NCBI GenBank assembly: GCA_004321715.1
Contig: SGYN01000013.1
Location: 1 to 46,050, forward strand
Length of the DNA: 46,050 bases
Direction: 5' to 3'
Source: a bacterium
GTDB lineage: Bacteria; Fidelibacterota; Marinisomatia; Marinisomatales; TCS55
Shown one piece after another: positions 16,588 through 25,997 of this stretch (within the stretch, counting starts at the first letter, position 1; every line of letters starts with the position of its first letter). The notes beneath the pieces were generated by a model. The model did not search any database. It worked only from the letters and a program-made list of their open reading frames with translations, and was not told the origin of the DNA. The position numbers and the translations under genes are program-made.

Positions 16588-17285
16588 CGGATAATTTAGA
16601 ACAGCTGATTAATGACGCTGTTGAAAAAGCATTAGCAGGCGACATGGATGCGATCAATAATATTGAAGATCGCGTTACTCGCTCAAAAGCAAAAGCGGCT
16701 CTTGTAAAAGCAAAACGAGAAGCGGCAAAGGAGCAAACAGAAAAAAGCTCTGATGAAAATTCAATTGATTCATCAGACGTAAAACAGGATCTAACAATAA
16801 ATGAGAATATAGCTGAATTACTTATTCAGCAATTTCCTGATGACATTATCAAAGAATTATCTTCAAAAGAACACATACAGATTCAATCTAAAAACTGGTT
16901 GATAATTTCTAAATATTTACGTGATGACCCAGCATGCCTTTTTGATTCTTTACAGTGTATAACTGGAGTGGATCTGGGTGAAGAATCTGATTTAGAAGTT
17001 AGATACAATTTACATTCGATGACCCATCGACATGCTGTTGAAATAAGGATTTCTTGTTTACGTAATAAGGCAAAAGTTCCGTCAGTAGAATCTATATGGC
17101 GAATTGGAGATTGGTTTGAAAGAGAAACATATGATATGTATGGAATAGAATTTGAAGGCCATCGAGATCTCAAAAGAATTTTACTTCCAGAGGATTGGGA
17201 AGGTTGGCCATTAAGAAAAGATTATGAAGTTCAAGAAACATATCACGGCATTGTGGTTCCAAAGGTGAAAGAAGGATGGGAATAG
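16584..17285 (+). CDS. nuoC: NADH-quinone oxidoreductase subunit C with charged N-terminal extension
   Basis: A 233-residue protein. The C-terminal ~160 residues are a normal 30-kDa subunit with [20 protein letters not shown] and [17 protein letters not shown]. The first ~70 residues are an unusual Ala/Lys/Glu-rich stretch ([20 protein letters not shown]) followed by a Ser/Asp/Glu linker, looking like a charged helix and a flexible tether. The ATG overlaps the nuoB stop, so the extension is unlikely to be a start-site artefact, although no internal start near the core can be excluded experimentally. NuoC pairs with NuoD in the connecting part of complex I. Confidence 0.93.
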   Translation: MTDNLEQLINDAVEKALAGDMDAINNIEDRVTRSKAKAALVKAKREAAKEQTEKSSDENSIDSSDVKQDLTINENIAELLIQQFPDDIIKELSSKEHIQIQSKNWLIISKYLRDDPACLFDSLQCITGVDLGEESDLEVRYNLHSMTHRHAVEIRISCLRNKAKVPSVESIWRIGDWFERETYDMYGIEFEGHRDLKRILLPEDWEGWPLRKDYEVQETYHGIVVPKVKEGWE

Positions 17286-18397
17286 TAAAAGGCGATCAAA
17301 TGGTTTTAAACATAGGGCCTCAACACCCTAGCACCCATGGTGTTTTACGTTTAAAAGTCGTCACTGATGGTGAAATTGTTTCTGACATTGAGCCAATAAT
17401 AGGTTATTTACATCGATGTTTTGAAAAACATTGTGAAAACTCTACATACGAACAAGTGATTCCATTTACTGATCGATGCGATTATATCGCTTCAATGAAT
17501 AATAATTTTGGATATGTGGTAGCAATGGAAAAACTAATGGAAATTAAAGTCCCAGATCGCGTTGAGTATATTCGAATAATAATGGCTGAGTTGAATCGTA
17601 TTGCTAGTCATCTTCTTGCATTAGGTGTTTATGGACTAGATGTGGGTGCTTTTACCCCTTTTCTTTATATGTTTAGAGATCGAGAACGTATTCTTGATAT
17701 ATTTGAACTAACGTGTGGAGCAAGATTATTATATAATTATATGTGGGTAGGTGGTGTTTCTCATGATCTTCCTGTTGGATTTGTTGAAACAGTTTATGGG
17801 TTTTTAGATTATTTTGAACCCAAATTAAAAGAATATAATGAAATATTAACCTATAATAAAATCTTCATAGAAAGAACTGCAGATGTAGGTGTTTTGCCTC
17901 CAGAAGTCGCTATTAGCTATGGAGTTTCAGGGCCTAACTTAAGAGGCTCTGGTGTTAAATGGGACTTACGAAAAGATGAACCTTATTCGATTTATGAGCG
18001 TTTTGACTTTGAGGTTCCTGTTGGCGAAGGTACTGTTGGCACAACTGGTGATTGTTGGGATCGATTTTATGTTCGAATGTTAGAAATGATTGAGAGTGCA
18101 AAAATTTTACGTCAAGCATTAAAAAATCTTCCTCAAGATGGGGATGTCCACCAGGCCATTCCTAAGAAAATTCGGCCACCAAAAGGGTCTATTTACCAGA
18201 GAACTGAAAGCCCCAGAGGTGATTTAGCTTACTATATAATTAGTGATGGTTCGCCTGAACCATATAGATTGAAAATGAGATCCCCTGCTTTTACTGCTCT
18301 TAGTGTTCTTAATGAAATTTCTAGAGGATGGATGCTCTCTGATGTAATTGCTATTTTAGGAAGTCTTGATATTGTTTTAGGAGAGATTGATCGGTGA
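17276..18397 (+). CDS. nuoD: NADH-quinone oxidoreductase subunit D
   Basis: A 373-residue 49-kDa-type subunit that forms the quinone site with NuoB. The loop LNIGPQHPSTHGVLRLKV carries the conserved His that contacts the quinone head, and EPIIGYLHRCFEKHCE, DRCDYIASMNNN and DIVLGEIDR end the usual pattern. It overlaps nuoC by 10 nt. The ATG at 17276 is preceded by AAGAAGG very closely. A second ATG at 17300 has AAAAGG at better spacing, but lies inside the normally conserved start of the protein, so I keep 17276. Confidence 0.95.
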   Translation: MGIVKGDQMVLNIGPQHPSTHGVLRLKVVTDGEIVSDIEPIIGYLHRCFEKHCENSTYEQVIPFTDRCDYIASMNNNFGYVVAMEKLMEIKVPDRVEYIRIIMAELNRIASHLLALGVYGLDVGAFTPFLYMFRDRERILDIFELTCGARLLYNYMWVGGVSHDLPVGFVETVYGFLDYFEPKLKEYNEILTYNKIFIERTADVGVLPPEVAISYGVSGPNLRGSGVKWDLRKDEPYSIYERFDFEVPVGEGTVGTTGDCWDRFYVRMLEMIESAKILRQALKNLPQDGDVHQAIPKKIRPPKGSIYQRTESPRGDLAYYIISDGSPEPYRLKMRSPAFTALSVLNEISRGWMLSDVIAILGSLDIVLGEIDR

Positions 18398-19470
18398 TTG
18401 TTGATTGGCTAATTGATTGGTTTCCAACAAGCGTAGCTTGGCCTGGTCTTACATTTGTTGTTGTGGTTATTTTATGTGCAATTCCGGTATTTGTTTTTAT
18501 TGCTCTATACGCACTAGTTGCTATATACGGAGAGTTGAAAATCTCTTCATTTATCCAGGATAAAGTTGGACCAATGGGTCAAGGTGTTGGCTTGCATGCA
18601 TGGAGATGGGGGTTGCTTCAGCCTGTAGCAGACGCATTAAAATTAATTTTAAAAGAAGATATTATTCCTTCATCTGCTGATAAGAAATTATTTATTTTAG
18701 CTCCTTTTATTGTTTTTATTGGTGCATTTATTGCATTCTCAGCATTGCCTTTTAGTCAGACATTAATAATAGCAGATATGAACATTGGTATATTTTATAT
18801 CCTTGCCGTTAGTTCTTTAGGGGTGATTGGTATCATATTAGCTGGATGGAGCTCAAATAATAAATGGTCATTATATGGTGCAATGCGTTCCGCTGCGCAG
18901 ATTATTAGTTACGAAATCCCGGTTGCTTTATCTATTGTAGTTGTAATTATGTTGACTGGTACAATGAGCATGCAAGGAATTATACAATACCAAAGTGGCT
19001 TAATTTGGGGCTTTCTACCAAATTGGTTAATCTTTAATAATCCGTTTACTTTTTTAGCTTTTATTATATTCTTTATTAGTGGTGTTGCTGAATGTAATCG
19101 CACGCCTTTTGATATTCCTGAAGCAGAATCAGAGCTTGTAGCAGGAGCGTTTACAGAGTATTCGGGTATGCGATATGCTTTTTTCTTTTTAAGTGAATAT
19201 GCAAATATGTTTGTAGTAAGCGGTGTAGCTGCCACTGCATTTATGGGTGGATGGTTGAGTCCTATCCCAGGAATGCTTAATACTCCAGCTTGGGGTTTAT
19301 TTTGGTTTATGAGTAAAAGTATGTTTTTGATATTTATGATGATATGGTTTCGTTGGACTTTTCCAAGATTAAGAGTTGATCAATTAATGGATGTGTGTTG
19401 GAAGGGATTTATACCTATTTCATTATTTAATATTTTTGGTGTTGGTATTTGGCATTTAATAGTAGGATAA
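18394..19470 (+). CDS. nuoH: NADH-quinone oxidoreductase subunit H
   Basis: A 358-residue polytopic membrane subunit with about eight helices, the anchor between the quinone chamber and the antiporter arm. Diagnostic cytoplasmic loops are QDKVGPMGQGVGLHAWRWG and the acidic AECNRTPFDIPEAESELVAG followed by FTEYSGMRYA. The start is GTG at 18394, overlapping the nuoD stop as GTGA. nuoI follows after 4 nt. Confidence 0.95.
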   Translation: MIVDWLIDWFPTSVAWPGLTFVVVVILCAIPVFVFIALYALVAIYGELKISSFIQDKVGPMGQGVGLHAWRWGLLQPVADALKLILKEDIIPSSADKKLFILAPFIVFIGAFIAFSALPFSQTLIIADMNIGIFYILAVSSLGVIGIILAGWSSNNKWSLYGAMRSAAQIISYEIPVALSIVVVIMLTGTMSMQGIIQYQSGLIWGFLPNWLIFNNPFTFLAFIIFFISGVAECNRTPFDIPEAESELVAGAFTEYSGMRYAFFFLSEYANMFVVSGVAATAFMGGWLSPIPGMLNTPAWGLFWFMSKSMFLIFMMIWFRWTFPRLRVDQLMDVCWKGFIPISLFNIFGVGIWHLIVG

Positions 19471-19474
19471 GCTT

Positions 19475-20056
19475 ATGGGTAATTATTTAAAAAATATTTG
19501 GGAAACTATAACAACAATGTTAACTGGAATGAGAGTAACTTTACAGCATTTATTGTCTATTCGTCGGAATAATGTCACGTTACAATATCCAGAAGAAAGG
19601 TGGCCTCGTCCGGAAAGAGATATTGGCTTTGATCATAGTAATTATAATGTTATTAGATCAAGACTCCATGTAGATATTGATGATTGTATTGGATGTTTAA
19701 AATGTGAAAGGGCATGCCCAGTAGATTGTATCAAAATAGAAACAGTAAAAGTTCCTAATAGGGGAGAAGATATTCGTAGTATTGGACATACGGGTGTAAC
19801 AGCAAATGGTACAAAGAAGGCAATGGTTGTTTCTAGGTTTGATATTGATATGACTGAATGTTGTTATTGTAACCTATGTACATATCCTTGTCCTGAGGAA
19901 TGTATTTATATGACGGGTGGGCCAAATTCTGAAAAGCATGAAATTGATTATGAGTATTCAGAATATGATCGTAATGATCTAATATTTCGTTTTGCAAAGA
20001 AAGTATCCGATGAAGAAATTGAAAGCGCAACATCTGTTTCTGGTGTAGAGGGCTAG
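19475..20056 (+). CDS. nuoI: NADH-quinone oxidoreductase subunit I (2 x 4Fe-4S ferredoxin)
   Basis: A 193-residue protein with two tetranuclear cluster motifs: CIGCLKCERACPVDCIKI and CCYCNLCTYPCPEECIYM, which carry N6a and N6b and lead electrons to NuoB. About 40 residues separate the two motifs, including GHTGVTANGTKKA, slightly more than in E. coli NuoI. In an enzyme without NuoEFG this subunit would be close to the electron entry point. An AGGATAAGC precedes the ATG. Confidence 0.94.
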   Translation: MGNYLKNIWETITTMLTGMRVTLQHLLSIRRNNVTLQYPEERWPRPERDIGFDHSNYNVIRSRLHVDIDDCIGCLKCERACPVDCIKIETVKVPNRGEDIRSIGHTGVTANGTKKAMVVSRFDIDMTECCYCNLCTYPCPEECIYMTGGPNSEKHEIDYEYSEYDRNDLIFRFAKKVSDEEIESATSVSGVEG

Positions 20057-20545
20057 ATGGACAATATTGCTTTTGGATTAATTATAGCAATTACACTTGG
20101 TTCAGCATTGATGGTGGTGGTTTCAAAGCAGTTATTATATTCTGCAATAGCATTATTATTTACACTTTTTGGCATTGCTGGTCTATATATATTTATGTGG
20201 GCAGATTTTATGGCAGGTGTTCAAGTTGTCGTATACATAGGTGGAATTTTAGTCCTCTTGATTTTTGGTATTATGTTAACTAATAAGATTAGTTCTGTTA
20301 ATATATCACATACAAGTTTACAAAGAGGGGTAGGCGCTGTAGTTACATTAGGTGTTCTAGGTTTTTTAATTTCAATGATTAATAATACATCTTGGCTACA
20401 ACTTTCTTCTGTAGAGCCTAGTCAGACAGCAGATAGTATTGGAAGATTATTAATGATGGATTTCTTACTTCCTTTTGAGGTTGCATCTTTGCTTTTATTG
20501 GGTGCTTTAATAGGTGCTGCAATGTTATCTAGAAACACGAATTAA
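20057..20545 (+). CDS. nuoJ: NADH-quinone oxidoreductase subunit J
   Basis: A 162-residue membrane protein with five helices, with GVQVVVYIGGILVLLIFGIM in the conserved third helix that contains the pi-bulge and moves during turnover. It begins directly after the nuoI stop codon and shares its last base region with the nuoK start (TAATGG). Confidence 0.93.
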   Translation: MDNIAFGLIIAITLGSALMVVVSKQLLYSAIALLFTLFGIAGLYIFMWADFMAGVQVVVYIGGILVLLIFGIMLTNKISSVNISHTSLQRGVGAVVTLGVLGFLISMINNTSWLQLSSVEPSQTADSIGRLLMMDFLLPFEVASLLLLGALIGAAMLSRNTN

Positions 20546-20850
20546 TGGATAATCTTCAAACATATCTTTATATAAGTGCAATCTTATTTTCTCTTGGATT
20601 ATATGGAGTTATCACTCGCAGAAATGGAATTGCAGTATTGATGGGCGTAGAATTAATATTGAATTCTGCAAATATTAATTTTGTTGCTTTTGCTCGGTTT
20701 GGAGGAATGAACTTTAGCGGACAAGTTTTTGCGCTTTTTGTTATTATAATGGCAGCAGCAGAGGCGGCTGTTGCGTTAGCTATTATAATAAATGTTTTTA
20801 ATAATCTTGACACAGTAAATATCGATGATGCAAGAGAATTAAAATTATGA
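20545..20850 (+). CDS. nuoK: NADH-quinone oxidoreductase subunit K
   Basis: A 101-residue, three-helix subunit of the membrane arm. Conserved acidic residues of the proton path are visible in LMGVELILNSANINFVAFAR and ALFVIIMAAAEAAVALAIII. The ATG overlaps the nuoJ stop by one base and the 3' end overlaps nuoL by 4 nt. Confidence 0.95.
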   Translation: MDNLQTYLYISAILFSLGLYGVITRRNGIAVLMGVELILNSANINFVAFARFGGMNFSGQVFALFVIIMAAAEAAVALAIIINVFNNLDTVNIDDARELKL

Positions 20851-22898
20851 CAGGAGACATGTTAATTAATTATGCTCTAGGTATATTATTCTTACCTTTG
20901 TTGTCATTTATTATTTTAATTTTCGTTGGTAAACGTTTGCCTCGGCAAGGGGATGTCGTAGCAATTGGTACAATCATAACAACCTTAATATTATCATTGG
21001 CTATGTTTGGTAGTATGTTGTTATCGCATGATCCCTTGTTCCAGCATGAGGCTTCTTTTACATGGATGGATTTGGGTGATTTTAAAATCAAACTTGGCTT
21101 CCTAATCGATAATATCACAATAATTATGCTGCTTGTTGTATCACTAATATCAACTATGACGCATATTTTCTCAACAAAATATATGGAAGGTGATATTCGA
21201 TACTCTCGGTATTATGCTTATCTGGGACTATTTACTTTTAGTATGAATGGTATCGTGTTGGCAAATAATCTCGTTTCCTTATATATTTTTTGGGAATTAG
21301 TTGGTGTCAGTTCTTATTTGTTGATTGGTCATTGGTTTGAAAAAGATTCTGCTGCTGACGCAAGTAAAAAAGCTTTCTTAATCAATAGAGTTGGGGATAT
21401 CGGTTTCTTTATCGGGTTAATGCTGGTCTTTACCGCTTTAGGAACATTTAACTATGCGGAGATTTTTGAAGGTGTAGCTAAAGGAGCAATATCTGGTTCA
21501 CTATTGACATTTGCTGGGATTGGCTTATTTATGGGAGCAGTAGGAAAATCATCTCAGTTTCCTCTGCATATTTGGTTGCCAGATGCGATGGAGGGGCCTA
21601 CACCAGTTTCTGCATTAATGCATGCCGCAACAATGGTTGCTGCGGGTGTTTATCTTTCTGTGCGACTATTCCCATTATTTACACCAGATGCTTTACTTTT
21701 TATAGCTTATACAGGAGGATTTACTGCAATATTTGCAGCAACAATAGCTATAACCCAAAATGATATTAAAAAAGTCTTAGCATATTCAACCGTAAGCCAA
21801 TTAGGGTACATGATTTTAGCGGTGGGTACTGGGGCATATGTTGCAGGTTTTTTCCATTTAGTTACTCATGCAATGTTCAAGGCCTGTTTGTTCTATGGAT
21901 CAGGAAGTGTTATACATGCTATGCACCATTCCCTTCATAATTTAAAAGATCATGATACAGATCCACAGGATATGAGAAATATGGGTGGATTTAAATCTAA
22001 AATGCCTATTACATATTGGACTATGTTAGTTGCAACGCTTGCAATTTCTGGAGTCCCTCTATTCTCAGGTTTTTTATCTAAAGATGCTGTTTTGGCAGGA
22101 ACTCTTTCATTTGCTAGTCATCATCCACAGCATTTTCTCCTACCGGTTTTTGGTTTTTCCGCTGCTTTAATTACGGCCTTCTATATGTTTAGACTGATTT
22201 TTATGACTTTTCACAATGAGCCAAAATTGCCAAATGTTTATAAAGATATACATGAATCTCCAAAACCTATGGTTTTCCCATTAATTCTTTTAAGCTCACT
22301 TAGTATATTTATTTTTTATACTTTACCTTATTTTAATCCTTTATCAGATCATGGTTGGTTTATGGAGCTAATAAAGGCCAAAGATTCTATGGTTCCCGGT
22401 AATCCAAGTGCTCATTATATTGCTGAAGGGATACATCACAGCCATACGCTTACTATGATTTTATCTATTCTTGTCGCATCATTGGGTATTTTTCTTTCAT
22501 GGGCAGTTTATATTAAAAATAGCATATCTGCTGATGCTTGGTCAAATAAATTTGGCCTTTTTTATAAGTTATCTCTAAACAAATATTATTTTGATGAAAA
22601 TTATAATAAATATCTTTATCAACCGTTTTTGCGTTTATCAAATCGTGTTTCTTATATCGATTGGGATTTGTATGATAAATATTTTATTAATGGTTTTGGC
22701 CGTATCACAAAATGGCTCTCAATTATTTCAGATAAGATAGATTATGATGGGCTTGATCAAACTATTGTAGATGGTTTTGGCCGTTCGATGGGTAAGACTG
22801 GGTCATCTTTGAAAGAAATTCAGACGGGACGTTTACAAAACTATATGCTGTTTGCTCTTTTTGGCGTGATTATTATTATAATTTTTCAATCTTTTTAA
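20847..22898 (+). CDS. nuoL: NADH-quinone oxidoreductase subunit L
   Basis: A 683-residue antiporter-like subunit, the distal pump of the membrane arm. Key elements are FWELVGVSSYLLIGHWF (Glu in the fifth helix), WLPDAMEGPTPVSALMHAAT, and VLAYSTVSQLGYMILAVGTG with the Lys of the proton channel just before it. The C-terminal ~170 residues contain the long lateral helix region and end in a transmembrane segment. Homology to Mrp-type Na+/H+ antiporters is known for the family; the translocated ion cannot be read from sequence. Confidence 0.95.
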   Translation: MTGDMLINYALGILFLPLLSFIILIFVGKRLPRQGDVVAIGTIITTLILSLAMFGSMLLSHDPLFQHEASFTWMDLGDFKIKLGFLIDNITIIMLLVVSLISTMTHIFSTKYMEGDIRYSRYYAYLGLFTFSMNGIVLANNLVSLYIFWELVGVSSYLLIGHWFEKDSAADASKKAFLINRVGDIGFFIGLMLVFTALGTFNYAEIFEGVAKGAISGSLLTFAGIGLFMGAVGKSSQFPLHIWLPDAMEGPTPVSALMHAATMVAAGVYLSVRLFPLFTPDALLFIAYTGGFTAIFAATIAITQNDIKKVLAYSTVSQLGYMILAVGTGAYVAGFFHLVTHAMFKACLFYGSGSVIHAMHHSLHNLKDHDTDPQDMRNMGGFKSKMPITYWTMLVATLAISGVPLFSGFLSKDAVLAGTLSFASHHPQHFLLPVFGFSAALITAFYMFRLIFMTFHNEPKLPNVYKDIHESPKPMVFPLILLSSLSIFIFYTLPYFNPLSDHGWFMELIKAKDSMVPGNPSAHYIAEGIHHSHTLTMILSILVASLGIFLSWAVYIKNSISADAWSNKFGLFYKLSLNKYYFDENYNKYLYQPFLRLSNRVSYIDWDLYDKYFINGFGRITKWLSIISDKIDYDGLDQTIVDGFGRSMGKTGSSLKEIQTGRLQNYMLFALFGVIIIIIFQSF

Positions 22899-22922
22899 CT
22901 ATGAAATAATTAGGACAATCGT

Positions 22923-24470
22923 ATGGAAAATATTTTAAGTTGGATTATATGGATTCCTGTTTTGGGAATGATTGCAATTGCGTTCATTCCAAGAGAAAAG
23001 CATGATCTAATTAAAAAAGTTGCCGCTGGTGCAACTGGTATCCAGTTGCTTGTAGCAATTGCATTGTGGTCAACTTTTGATGCAACAAATGGTTCTTTTC
23101 AATTCATGGAAAGAGCTGAGTGGATACCGTCTCTAGGAATAAGTTACATTCTAGGAATAGATGGACTTAGCTTACCAATGGTTGCCTTGAATGCGTTAAT
23201 CGCATTCATTGGTGTTTTTGTTAGTTGGAATATTGATCGAGCAGTAAAAGGCTATTTTGCTCTATTTCTTTTACTTGATACGGGCGTCATGGGTGTCTTT
23301 TTATCATTGGACTTCTTCCTGTTTTATGTTTTTTGGGAAGTAATGTTATTACCTATGTATTTCTTAATTGGAATGTGGGGTGGCCCTCAACGAGAATATG
23401 CTGCAATAAAATTTTTCTTATACACTTTATTTGGCTCTGTTTTAATGTTAATTGCATTACTTGCATTATATTTTGCCTGTGGTCAAACATTTGATATGCA
23501 ATTAATGATGGAGCGTGCGCCTTTTGCACTTGATGGAGTTGTTTGGTGGGGGATGAGCGCCATTAAAGTAATATGGGTGTTACTATTTATTGGTTTTGCC
23601 ATTAAAGTACCTGTCTTTCCTTTTCATACATGGCTTCCTTTAGCGCACGTTGAAGCACCAACAGCAATATCAGTAGTATTAGCTGGAATACTTCTAAAGT
23701 TAGGAGTTTATGGTATGCTAAGAATTAACTATACGATGCTCCCTGATGCAGTTTGGTGGTTTTCAGGTGCACTTGCTTTTTTAGGTATGATAAATGTTAT
23801 ATGGGGGGCGATGTGCGCCTTAGCACAAAAAGATTTAAAGAAAATGGTGGCCTATTCAAGTATCAATCATATGGGGTATCTATTATTGGGAATGGCTGCT
23901 GTTATAGCTGGAGGATCTGTAAATGGTTCGAACTTAATGGCTGCGCAAGCAGGAATGAATGGCGCTGTATTCCAGATGTTTAATCATGGTACCATATCAG
24001 CTATGTTATTTATTCTAGTAGGAGTCATTTATGAGCAGGCGCATCACAGAGATATTGAAGGTTTTGGTGGCCTTGCATCACAAATGCCTATCTATACAGC
24101 TATTGTAGCATTAGCATTTTTTGCCGGTTTAGGTCTACCAGGCCTTTCAGGGTTTGTTAGTGAAGCAATGTGCTTTATTGGTGCATTTCCTGTTTATCGT
24201 AATATTGTAATTATTTCTACAATTGGAATTTTATTGAATGCTGCATATTTCCTATGGGCATTTCAACGAATGTTTTTCGGTAAACTAAATGAGAAATATA
24301 CTAAACTGGTTGATATTAATAATCGGGAATTATTTACAGTTATACCCCTTTTAATTATTACAATTTTTCTCGGTGTATATCCCCGACCCTTCTTAGATAT
24401 GATTAAAGAAACAATGAACGTCATAATTGATCAAGTTGTAGTGGTTGGAGGAATAGCTGGCATATTCTAG
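22923..24470 (+). CDS. nuoM: NADH-quinone oxidoreductase subunit M
   Basis: A 515-residue antiporter-like subunit. Seen are FYVFWEVMLLPMYFLIGMWG with the key Glu, FPFHTWLPLAHVEAPTAISV, and KMVAYSSINHMGYLLLGMAA. Length and order are as in other NuoM proteins. It lies 24 nt after nuoL and 15 nt before nuoN. Confidence 0.95.
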   Translation: MENILSWIIWIPVLGMIAIAFIPREKHDLIKKVAAGATGIQLLVAIALWSTFDATNGSFQFMERAEWIPSLGISYILGIDGLSLPMVALNALIAFIGVFVSWNIDRAVKGYFALFLLLDTGVMGVFLSLDFFLFYVFWEVMLLPMYFLIGMWGGPQREYAAIKFFLYTLFGSVLMLIALLALYFACGQTFDMQLMMERAPFALDGVVWWGMSAIKVIWVLLFIGFAIKVPVFPFHTWLPLAHVEAPTAISVVLAGILLKLGVYGMLRINYTMLPDAVWWFSGALAFLGMINVIWGAMCALAQKDLKKMVAYSSINHMGYLLLGMAAVIAGGSVNGSNLMAAQAGMNGAVFQMFNHGTISAMLFILVGVIYEQAHHRDIEGFGGLASQMPIYTAIVALAFFAGLGLPGLSGFVSEAMCFIGAFPVYRNIVIISTIGILLNAAYFLWAFQRMFFGKLNEKYTKLVDINNRELFTVIPLLIITIFLGVYPRPFLDMIKETMNVIIDQVVVVGGIAGIF

Positions 24471-24485
24471 CTAGTATAGATACGG

Positions 24486-25973
24486 ATGAATAACCTGTTG
24501 AGCATATCACTATTTTGGCCAGAGCTTGTATTAACGGCCACAATATTAATTGCTATTCTTATTGATATTTTTTCAGTTTCAAATCAAGCAAATAGAGTAA
24601 CCAACTTTGTTATTATAGGCTTATTGGCAACGTTAGCTGCAGTTTTTCTTACTAATCATTCCCCAACTACTTTGTTTATGGATTCATTAGCTTTTGACCC
24701 ATTTGCTAGTTTTATCAAATCTGTGGTTTTAATAGCTACATTACTTGTTGTTGTAATTAGTAGGTATACAAATGAGTTTGAAGGTTATCATACCGGTGAA
24801 TACTATGCTCTCATATGCATAATGGTATTTGGAATGTTCTTGATGGCTAGTGCAATTGATTTAATAACAGTTTATTTATCCATTGAAGTTGTGTCATTGA
24901 TGTCTTTTATTTTAGCTGGTTATTTGAAAAACAATCCTAGATCAAATGAAGCATCATTAAAATATGTTATTTATGGAGCATTTTCATCAGGAATTATGTT
25001 GTATGGATTAAGTATTATATTTGGCTTAACAGGTACAACCAAATTTTTTGCCATTAGAGATGCAATTTCAACTTTGGATTCCTCGTCAAATCTTGCTTTA
25101 ACTTTATCCACTATTTTTGTATTAGCAGGATTTGGATATAAAATATCTGCTGTTCCCTTTCATTTCTGGACACCTGATGTATATGAGGGATCACCAACGC
25201 CAATTACAGCATATTTATCTGTTGCGCCAAAAGCAGCAGGCTTTGCTTTAATGATACGTTTCTTTAACCAGGTTTTTGTCAATGGAGATTCTTTAGGTTC
25301 ACTAGGATGGTATGCAGATGTTAGTTTTGCTTGGCCGCAAATATTAGGGGTTGTTTCTGTTATTACAATGACGATGGGTAATCTAGTGGCTATTCAACAA
25401 GATAGCGTTAAAAGAATGCTTGCTTATTCGAGCATAGCGCATGCTGGGTACATGTTAATGGCATTTCCAACTATTTCCTCCGAAGGTGTTTTTGCTATAA
25501 TGATTTATTTGGTTATGTATCTTTTTATGAACTTAGGTGCATTTTTTGTGCTTATATACGTTTCGCAAAAACAAGGAGGAGAAAATTTTGAACATTTTAG
25601 TGGATTAGGATGGCGAATGCCGATTGTTGGAATTGTTATGACAGTTTTTATGTTTTCTTTGACAGGCCTACCACCCACAGTTGGCTTTATAGGGAAATTT
25701 TATTTATTTGTTGCAATTATTAATGCAGGTCCATCCTTTTACTGGATTGCCTTTTTTGGAGCAATTAATACAGTAGTCTCTTTGTATTATTATATGAGAG
25801 TGGTAAAAACAATGTATTTAGATGGGGAACCTAGTGAAGAAATTGTTGTTCCTCCTTTTTCAATGACGCTAATGTTTTTGGTTCTAGCTATTCCATCTGT
25901 TTTTTTTGGAATTTATTGGACACCTATACTTAACTGGGTCAAAGATAGCTTATTATTTTTTGTACAAATCTAA
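24486..25973 (+). CDS. nuoN: NADH-quinone oxidoreductase subunit N
   Basis: A 495-residue antiporter-like subunit. The fifth-helix acidic residue lies in VYLSIEVVSLMSFILAGY, and FHFWTPDVYEGSPTPITAYL and KRMLAYSSIAHAGYMLMAF are the conserved channel blocks. It is the last nuo gene. The run goes straight into nqrA after 24 nt, and no nuoE, nuoF or nuoG is seen before nuoA or after nuoN. Confidence 0.95.
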   Translation: MNNLLSISLFWPELVLTATILIAILIDIFSVSNQANRVTNFVIIGLLATLAAVFLTNHSPTTLFMDSLAFDPFASFIKSVVLIATLLVVVISRYTNEFEGYHTGEYYALICIMVFGMFLMASAIDLITVYLSIEVVSLMSFILAGYLKNNPRSNEASLKYVIYGAFSSGIMLYGLSIIFGLTGTTKFFAIRDAISTLDSSSNLALTLSTIFVLAGFGYKISAVPFHFWTPDVYEGSPTPITAYLSVAPKAAGFALMIRFFNQVFVNGDSLGSLGWYADVSFAWPQILGVVSVITMTMGNLVAIQQDSVKRMLAYSSIAHAGYMLMAFPTISSEGVFAIMIYLVMYLFMNLGAFFVLIYVSQKQGGENFEHFSGLGWRMPIVGIVMTVFMFSLTGLPPTVGFIGKFYLFVAIINAGPSFYWIAFFGAINTVVSLYYYMRVVKTMYLDGEPSEEIVVPPFSMTLMFLVLAIPSVFFGIYWTPILNWVKDSLLFFVQI

Positions 25974-25997
25974 TTATTTATTACTTAGGAAATATAC

